Assembly (NCBI GenBank): GCA_008704415.1
Contig: VXIS01000415.1
Span: 1-35,624, forward strand
DNA length: 35,624 bases
Reading direction: 5' to 3'
From: Sphaerosporella brunnea
Lineage: Eukaryota > Ascomycota > Pezizomycetes > Pezizales > Pyronemataceae
Shown here: positions 29,252-35,624 of the stretch, in pieces
Layout of the letters: every line of letters begins with the position of its first letter
How positions within the stretch are numbered: the stretch's first letter is position 1
Position numbers and translations under genes: made by a program
Notes under the pieces: model-generated
Seen by the model: only the letters and a program-made list of their open reading frames with translations
What the model was told of the DNA's origin: nothing
Database searches by the model: none

Positions 29252-32200
29252 ATGCATACCGCGCGCAACAAGAGTGTCAACGAAAAGCTATTCTACCGCG
29301 AACTCCAAGGAAAGCGCGGCATCAGCTCCATTCCGAATCTCTACGGCTCACGCAAATGGGTGAATGAGCTCGACATAGTCGGCGAGCTTCGCGGCCACGA
29401 CGGCTGCATAAATGCTCTCCAGTAAGAATCTGCGCTCCAACGAAGCAGCGTCCTTGCGCTTACCGAAGTCCGTGAATAGGTGGTCTCGCGATGGCTCCCT
29501 CCTCGCCAGCGGCAGCGACGACACCCGGGTCAATATCTACAAGGCAAATGCTGGGTTCTCCCTCAACACTCAGATCGAGACGGGCCATACCCAGAACATT
29601 TTCTCGCTCAAATTCATGCCACATTCCAGTGACCGGACTATCATCACAGCCGCCGGCGACACCCAAGTCAGAGTTTTCGATATTGAATACGCACCCACTA
29701 CCTATGTGTCTTTATCGGATCCCCTAGAACAGCCAGAGACCCCGCCGCTTAATCCGCGACGCCGGCGTGGCTTTAGGGGTCACCAACAGCCCGTGCCAGG
29801 AAAGATACACACTGGGGCAAAGAGAGCCTATACCAGCCACACCGACCGGGTGAAACGCCTCGTGACAGAATCATCGCCACATCTATTTTTGACGTGCTCT
29901 GAGGATGGCACAGTCCGGCAGTTTGATTTGCGCCAGCCATCAGAATTCTATACACGTCCCGGCGCAGGCTCTCATTCGCGACCCGCGCCTTTTGGAATTG
30001 TCGGTGCCCCTGCTTATCCTCCAGACGACGAGGACGAACGTAATCCACCGCTGATCTCATATCGGAGACATGAAATCGAGCTCAATACGATCTCCTGTTC
30101 TACGAGCCAGCCGCATTATATCGCAGTAGGCGGATCCCATTTGTATTGCTTCCTCCACGACAGACGCATGCTCGGAAGGGACCGCATGAAGGAGGCGGGG
30201 AGGATGTACTCTCGAATCCCCCTGAGGGAAGAGGATGAAGGTAGCATGGCAGGGGCTACTAAGTGTGTGCGACGGTTTGCACCAAGGATGGGGCAGAATT
30301 GGGACAGAAGGATTCAGAACTCGCATGTCACGAGCTGCAAAATATCCGATGCCTACCCTGACGAATTACTGGTTTCGTGGTCTGGGGATGGTATCTACCT
30401 TTTCAACATGAAATACTCGCCGCAACCGAATGAAGAGGATCTAGGGAGGGAGCCGTTTGATCTGGAACAAACCAGAAGTCGAAGAAGAGCGAAGAGGGAA
30501 CATGTTGCAGCGCAGCGGGCCCGTAAACGAAGGCGCAGTAAATCGCCTACCGCTGAGGATGCGGTTCCAGGCCAGAGCACGAGGAGAATCTGCAGTTTAG
30601 TGGTCGAACTTCGGAGTGAGCTCTTCGGGTACAATTCATCAAACCTTCTAGCGGACACCGGCAACGCTGAAGCGGAGAGGAAGAAATCTTACGATGCTGC
30701 GCTGGCGCTGGCCCATAGCGCTTTTTGTCGGATCAAATCCAGTATCGAAAATCTCGACCAGAGGGATATCAGTACCCTGGAGATGCTAGGAGTGTCTGGA
30801 CGCCGATCCTCGCTTCAGGCTGAACGGACTCGCCGATCGACTCTCGCGAAGAACCGACGGCGGGCGAGGGCCTTTGTGATTGCAGCGGGCTGTGTCGCAC
30901 GCGCCCTAGGCGGTTGGGTCGAGGGCATTGGTTTGGAATCCGGTCTCTTCGAGTTGATTTCTCTGGGTTTGAACGAAACCACCACGTTTAGGTATCGTTT
31001 CTTGAATGCCGTCCTAGCGTTCATCAATGCTGGGATGCAGGGCGTGAAAGCCGAAGCAGAGGCATTTGCCAAGGAAGAAGCTGAGCTGCTCGAAGACAGC
31101 GAGGACGAACGCTCGCCACCTCCACCGCCATCCTCAGAGGAGAATATTAGACGCTACCTGGATGACCTCGAGCGAGGAGCTCAGCCAACACCAGTTCGAA
31201 ATGTGGATACAAACGAGGAGATTTTCGATTCGGAACTCGCGATGGTTCAAGCCTTTAGACTTGTCGTTCAAGGCTCGGACGAGCGGGCAACACTGGGAAA
31301 TGCTCCAAAGAGATTTTGGGGAGAGAAGGTTGCCAGGGCAGTGTTAATGAAGGAGGGAGAGGGCATCGATTTCGACTTCGCTGAGAAGGCGTTTGAAGGC
31401 GACGATGAAGTAGAGAGCCCAGAGGTCCAAGGGGTGGTAAGTAGGCTTATCGCGCGAGAGAGTACGGGCATTTCAGGAGACGGGGATACTGAAATGGATG
31501 ATGGCGATGAGAGCGGAGATAGCGAAAACGAAGACGAGAGCGATGAGGACGAAGATGAAGATGAAGAGGACGATGATGGCGACTTGGAGGGTGATGAAAC
31601 CGACGATGATGATGAGGGTGAATCCTGGTATCAGAGACGGCGTCACCGTCGAGCTCCCGTGGAAGCTCATGCCCCAGTATGGGAACACACCAAGGTGTAT
31701 CGAGGCCATTGTACGCATCTCTCACTCCTTGTGGCTATTCCTGCGTTGACGGCCATCAGGCAACGTGAGAACCGTCAAAGATGTCAATTTCTTCGGCCTC
31801 AACGACGAATATGTCGTCTCGGGCTCCGACTGCGGTCACCTCTTCATCTGGGATAAGAAAACGACCAAGCTGGTGCAGCTCCTCTTCGGAGACGACGAGA
31901 CCGTCAACGTAGCCGTGGGCCACCCATACGAGCCAACAATTGCAGTGTCAGGGATCGATTACACCGTCAAGCTCTTTTCCCCCGACTCCCAAGCCCAGCA
32001 GGAATTCGGCGAGAGGGCGGGACCCGAAAACATGATTGCGGATGGCGACAATGAGTACAGCGGTAGAGCGTCGAGACGCAGGCTTCACAATTCTCAGCCT
32101 ATCATGAACCAGAATGCGGTTACGAGCGAAACCGGGATCAATAATGCTGTCATCACGGTAAGTTTGAGCGGCATCGCTATCAGTTTTGCCGAGTGGGATG

Positions 32201-32528
32201 CAATGTACCACAATTAGACTAGAAACGTGACTTGGGACATTTATAGCTAGCTGGTGGCTTTGCTTCCTTTGTTTTTTTTTTCGTTTTTTTTTTTCGCCTG
32301 ATGTGGTGGATGGGTTCACAGTTTTGAGTAATCGAATTGAAGCTGATATTTGCGGTTACAGAGGGGAATGTTGGCCCATCTTGTCCAGCGGCTCAGGAAT
32401 GGCGGGGGTAGCGCGGGTGAGGAAGCTACAGTTATCGAAGGCGATTGCTCCGTACGTCCCGTAATTCCCTCTGGCTTCGCGCTCATTCGCGACACCGCGC
32501 TGACGATGACGGATGGCAGATTATGTGA
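29252..32528 (+). CDS. WD40 protein, Iqw1/DCAF6-like
   Basis: Predicted 965 aa in five exons: 29252-29421, 29480-31710, 31760-32157, 32362-32451 and 32520-32528. Introns are 58, 49, 204 and 68 nt. The N-terminus has WVNELDIVGELRGHDGC then WSRDGSLLASGSDDTRVNIY, typical first WD repeats; HTDRVKRLVTESSPHLFLTCSEDGTVRQFDLR and HYIAVGGSHLYCFLHDRRMLGRD mark the family. A basic segment (RRRAKREHVAAQRARKRRRSKS) and a long acidic run (encoded at about 31489-31625) sit in the insert before the last WD repeats (YRGHCNVRTVKDVNFF, YVVSGSDCGHLFIWD). Family members are proposed substrate receptors of CUL4-DDB1 ligases; DCAF6 binds nuclear receptors in animals. Exon 5 is only nine bases (ATT ATG TGA), giving the C-terminus GDCSIM; it fits the short hydrophobic end I remember for fungal members, but is the least certain part. 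Confidence 0.88.
32158..32361 (+). other. 204-nt intron in the Iqw1-like gene (predicted)
   Basis: Donor GTAAGT, acceptor TTACAG, branch CTGAT about 14 nt before the acceptor. About four times longer than its neighbours because of T-runs at 32270-32295. Translation into the intron would stop at 32217. Confidence 0.7.
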
Positions 32529-33452
32529 TTTCTGTTCTGGGGGATCTCTCTTTCTCTGTCGGTCTCTCGTTGTAATTGGGCCACCTTCGTTTCAGCTGCC
32601 TGCCTCTCATTTGTGTACCTTACCTATCTTACTCTACATCTTCTGTGCCGCACGCAGGCTACATCACTCAAGCGTGCGATGCGGCGAGCTCTCGAGGTTT
32701 GTCAAGGAGCGAGCCAGTTACAGGCTCTACCGAGTTCTCTCACGAGTCCCAGGACGTCAAACCGAGATGAGTTGCTTGCTAGGCGCCGCGGGACGCACGC
32801 GTTGCGTGGTGCCCAATTCGATTCAATTCAATTACCAGGCTGCACACCCCCACCCAGCCCAATCAGCAGCCATTTGCGGTAGATGAACGCGCCCCCATCC
32901 ATGGCGCTTCCAGACGCCCCAATTGGCCTAGCCGCGCCGAGTGATGTTTTGTGGCGGCCAAGCCGTGTCGTGCATGGATGGGTTCCGCCCTCCAGCCCGG
33001 AAATGGGTCGATGAGCGAGTCCCAGGGTGCACCAGCGGTCTGGTTGGCTCGCCCTGCCTGGCTGCCTTTGCCCAGTTGCCCAGCTGCCCACTGCATTTGC
33101 CCCCTTCCCCGATTCCCCTCCCCTCCTCCCACCTCCCATCCCCCCCCCCATCACCCCCCCCCCCCCCCCAATCCGCCTCCGCCTCCTCGACCCCGGGGAT
33201 GTGATTCAACGCCCGCCCGCCGCACGCCCCCGCCACGACAAGTCTAACGAAACAGGAAAATACAGCGACAACGGCTTGACGAGCATCGTCGCATTGAAGG
33301 GGGGGTTGGTCGCGAGTAGAGCAGTTGTTGTGTCACTCGTTTTCTTTCAGTGTGGTCGTCCTCATCTCCAGCGTGTGTGTGTGTGTGCGTGTGGTTGCTC
33401 TAAGCGAACTCTCCTAACAACCCACCCACCGAACACCACCCACCAACCAACC
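32529..33452. other. intergenic region with C-rich tract
   Basis: The region before the last gene is strongly pyrimidine-rich from 33100 to 33200 with C10 (33140-33149) and C16 (33154-33169), followed by a GT repeat near 33375-33390. Open frames reading through it are proline-rich artefacts. Confidence 0.55.
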
Positions 33453-35129
33453 ATGCCGATACCGGTACCTTCAACTCCCTCCACGCCCGCGGCGAGGCAA
33501 ACCCCACGAAGCGCCATTCCTACCCCGTCCAGAAGCGTTGCCGCCGCTGTAGACAATTCCGCGACGACACCAACCGATTCACGATTGCCCTCGCCGTCGC
33601 AGCTGTCGAAACCGAAAATGAGCCGGCAGGTCACGCCGACGTCGGATACAGGCTCCGCGGACAGCGCTCGAATGCCCCCGCCACCAGCGCCGCCGAGAAA
33701 GGATCCCAAGGAACAACGGACTGCGATTCGACGGACAGTTGGTGCGAGGAACTTGAAGGAGAGCAGCAGCGACGAGGACAAGGGGAAGGAGAAACGGGGG
33801 GCAGCGGTGAAGAAGCCTGTGCCGGCAAGATCCATGACTTTGAGGAGCTCGACACGGGCCGCTGGTGCTTCTGCAACCGCGACGACGACGGGGACGGCAA
33901 CCGGGGCGAAGAAGGAGGAGGCACCGAAGCGCACGCTGAGGACAAGGACTACGAGCACGAGCACGAACACTTCTACCGGCGCTGCTGCGGCGGCGACGGA
34001 GAGGAAGCCGGCCCTCCCGAAGACCGTGCCGAGGAGGGAGTTGAGGAGCGGTGCCGTCGCTGGTGCATCTACAGCGGCCACCGGAACTTCTCGACGGCCA
34101 CTGTCGATGCATGCCGACACGACCGCAGCTACATCCGCCTCCGCTGCCGGACCGAGAAAGACCACAGCTCCAGCAGCAGCAGCAAAGACACATCGGCGGA
34201 ACCAGTCAACACCCGCAGCAGCTCCCGCCGCTCTGCCGCGGCCAGGCACGTCTGCGTCAATGGCGAGCAACGCCTCCAAGTCTCGGCGCCCCCCTTTCTC
34301 TACGCTGCAGCAAAACTTCGCCGCTCCCGCGCCCGCTCCCCCTACACGACGATCCCTGCCTCCGCCACCCTTAGATCAGGCGACGGTGCACCAGCAGGCG
34401 CAGCTCCTGCAGCTGTCCTGTCTGCACGCGAACTCGCATGCAACCTATGCGCAGCTCACGGCTTCGGCCACTGCCAAGCTAAAGCGACGCTTCGAGACGC
34501 TAGCGCGCGAGCATTCACGATCCCGTGAGCAGCTAGCGCGTCGGCAACGATTACTCGACATGGCTGGGCTGGTAGCGGTGGTGGAAAGCCCTGCGGCCGG
34601 CATCACGGGCAAGCGGCGGGAGACAATGCGCAGTCCCGAAGAAAAGATACAGGCATTCTCGGAAGCAATCAAGAAACTCGAAGCACTCCAGCAGAATGAG
34701 CACCGCGTGGTCGCCGCGGCGTTTGGCGAGTGGATCGCTGGGTACTCGCCGCCGTCCCCTGGCTTTGGAAGCGAGGAGGGTGGCTGGGTCAAGAAACGCG
34801 GTCGGTGGATCGACGGCCTCGGCGAAGACTGGAGGCGCCAGTGTCTCTTCACTTCCCGACGAATTGAGGCCGCGGTCAAGGCTATCGAGAGCGTTGTCGC
34901 TGCTGTCGTTATGGAGGAGGAGGCCGGCGTCGTCAGCGTTGTCGGCGAGCGATGGATGGAGGTTGCAAAAGGCATGCTCGAGGAGAGTCAGGGTATGATG
35001 CTGGTAGAGGGCAACGTCGTGCAGCGGGAACGGAAAGCGCTCGAGACGGTTGTTGCCAGCAGAGACTCGCACGACGTCGTCGTCAACGATGAATACAGCG
35101 AGGAGGAAGATCAGGCGGTGTGGGCTTGA
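33453..35129 (+). CDS. hypothetical disordered-plus-helical protein, 558 aa
   Basis: I do not recognise this protein. The ATG at 33453 follows a CACCAACCAACC leader; the frame is open further upstream but only as proline-rich low complexity. Residues 1-310 are predicted disordered, rich in Ser, Thr, Pro, Ala, Arg and Lys, with many S/T-P sites (TPSRS, SPSQLS) and basic repeats (RTLRTRTTST, RRELRSG), which suggests a nuclear or cytoskeletal protein regulated by phosphorylation. Residues 310-540 are mostly helical: DQATVHQQAQLLQLSCLHANS, AKLKRRFETLAREHSRSREQ, a GEWIAGYSPPSPGFG break, WIDGLGEDWRRQCLFTSRRIEAAVKAIESVV and an acidic tail EYSEEEDQ. No membrane segment. Probably restricted to filamentous fungi; function unknown. 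Confidence 0.75.
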   Translation: MPIPVPSTPSTPAARQTPRSAIPTPSRSVAAAVDNSATTPTDSRLPSPSQLSKPKMSRQVTPTSDTGSADSARMPPPPAPPRKDPKEQRTAIRRTVGARNLKESSSDEDKGKEKRGAAVKKPVPARSMTLRSSTRAAGASATATTTGTATGAKKEEAPKRTLRTRTTSTSTNTSTGAAAAATERKPALPKTVPRRELRSGAVAGASTAATGTSRRPLSMHADTTAATSASAAGPRKTTAPAAAAKTHRRNQSTPAAAPAALPRPGTSASMASNASKSRRPPFSTLQQNFAAPAPAPPTRRSLPPPPLDQATVHQQAQLLQLSCLHANSHATYAQLTASATAKLKRRFETLAREHSRSREQLARRQRLLDMAGLVAVVESPAAGITGKRRETMRSPEEKIQAFSEAIKKLEALQQNEHRVVAAAFGEWIAGYSPPSPGFGSEEGGWVKKRGRWIDGLGEDWRRQCLFTSRRIEAAVKAIESVVAAVVMEEEAGVVSVVGERWMEVAKGMLEESQGMMLVEGNVVQRERKALETVVASRDSHDVVVNDEYSEEEDQAVWA

Positions 35130-35624
35130 CACTGGGCCTCAGTTATACCTTTTGAATTTTATCGAGGCATTTGTGATTTTTTATTTTTCTATTTTTTTTT
35201 TCCCTTATTTCTTTTCTTCTTTTCTTTGGATGGGGGTTATGGTTGCCATTTTGCGATTGCTTTTTTGTTTCTTTTTTTCCTTACTTCGCTTCGATGCCCG
35301 CTTGGGTTTGCTCCTCTTCCTCCTCCTGGTTTGTATTTTTTGGAGGCAGGAGTAAACTACCTTGCTGGGCGGTGATGAGCGTCATGACTGCTAGCTGTGA
35401 TGATATGCTTTTCGGTTTGTTTTTATGACTTTTTTTTTCTACTACTTTTTTCTTTGAGATGATGATGACTTCTTACGGTATTAGGGAATGGCCGGCTGGG
35501 GGTTGGATAGGATAGGGATAAGCACTGTCGTTACTACGGGTAGAGGGCGGCTGGGCGTCTTTCTTTACTTGCTGCTTTATGGGGGGGCGGGGGTGTGGAG
35601 ATGTGGGAAAAGGATACATACCAT
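35130..35624. other. 3' flank of the last gene
   Basis: T-rich DNA from 35150 to 35340 follows the stop, then an unremarkable stretch to the window edge. No gene is supported. Confidence 0.5.

Noticed and set aside
33362..34279. A 305-aa hydrophobic minus-strand frame opposite the last gene
   Set aside because: It is the reverse of Ala/Thr/Ser-rich codons, which gives artificial Val/Ala runs.
35609..35624. ATGGTATGT read on the minus strand at the window edge, possibly a start codon with a splice donor
   Set aside because: No minus-strand exon follows within 35130-35600, so nothing supports a gene entering the window here.
1..35624. Repeat-induced point mutation across the window
   Set aside because: Coding and most intergenic DNA is GC-balanced; only 361-600 is AT-rich, with no repeat pair to compare.

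Overview
This is nuclear DNA from a filamentous ascomycete (Pezizomycotina). Genes are monocistronic, mostly 0.2 to 1.8 kb apart, and interrupted by introns of 48 to 68 nt (a few longer) with GT..AG ends. Most introns show a CTGAC/CTAAT-like branch site close to the acceptor. Several proteins belong to families I know from moulds: a DHA1-type MFS transporter, a PSTAIRE CDK of the Pho85/PhoA type, an Iqw1-like WD40 protein and a GPI-anchored DUF7729-like protein. I cannot place the class with confidence. Long homopolymers of both A/T (up to 40) and G/C (12 to 16) are frequent outside exons. I see no CRISPR array, insertion sequence, phage or biosynthetic cluster.

Layout. From 1 to 1.7 kb there is no gene, only a degenerate tRNA-like stretch. 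A 151-aa orphan (1685-2140, +) follows. Five genes then lie in a row on the minus strand: MFS transporter (5071-3369), Pho85-like CDK (10468-9506), 6-phosphogluconolactonase (12161-11373), mitochondrial CDF metal transporter of the MMT type (14602-13133) and mitochondrial PPR protein (17926-15500). A 4.4-kb gap without recognisable coding separates the CDK from the MFS gene. The right half alternates strand: histidine acid phosphatase (18631-20172, +), SWR1 subunit Swc5 (21371-20508, -), an organellar-type valyl-tRNA synthetase (21559-24634, +), a GPI-anchored DUF7729-like protein (26280-25056, -), an OXNAD1-like flavin reductase (28122-28943, +), the Iqw1/DCAF6-like WD40 protein (29252-32528, +) and a disordered 558-aa protein of unknown function (33453-35129, +).

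How the genes relate. Most are housekeeping genes and do not form a pathway. Four of the twelve genes of recognisable family (CDF transporter, PPR protein, ValRS, OXNAD1-like reductase) have mitochondrial-type presequences. Swc5 and ValRS share a 187-bp divergent promoter. Exon structures were worked out by hand from splice sites, reading phase and family fit. Most are convincing, but none has been tested with transcripts.

The most useful observations concern gene structure. Two introns, in the PPR and phosphatase genes, are stop-free, a multiple of three long, and contain G/C homopolymers, so a naive ORF call reads straight through them. A 9-nt last exon is proposed for the Iqw1-like gene. 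The CDK has about 143 open in-frame codons upstream of its first ATG. The ValRS ends without the usual C-terminal coiled-coil arm. I did not find a convincing new biological system.
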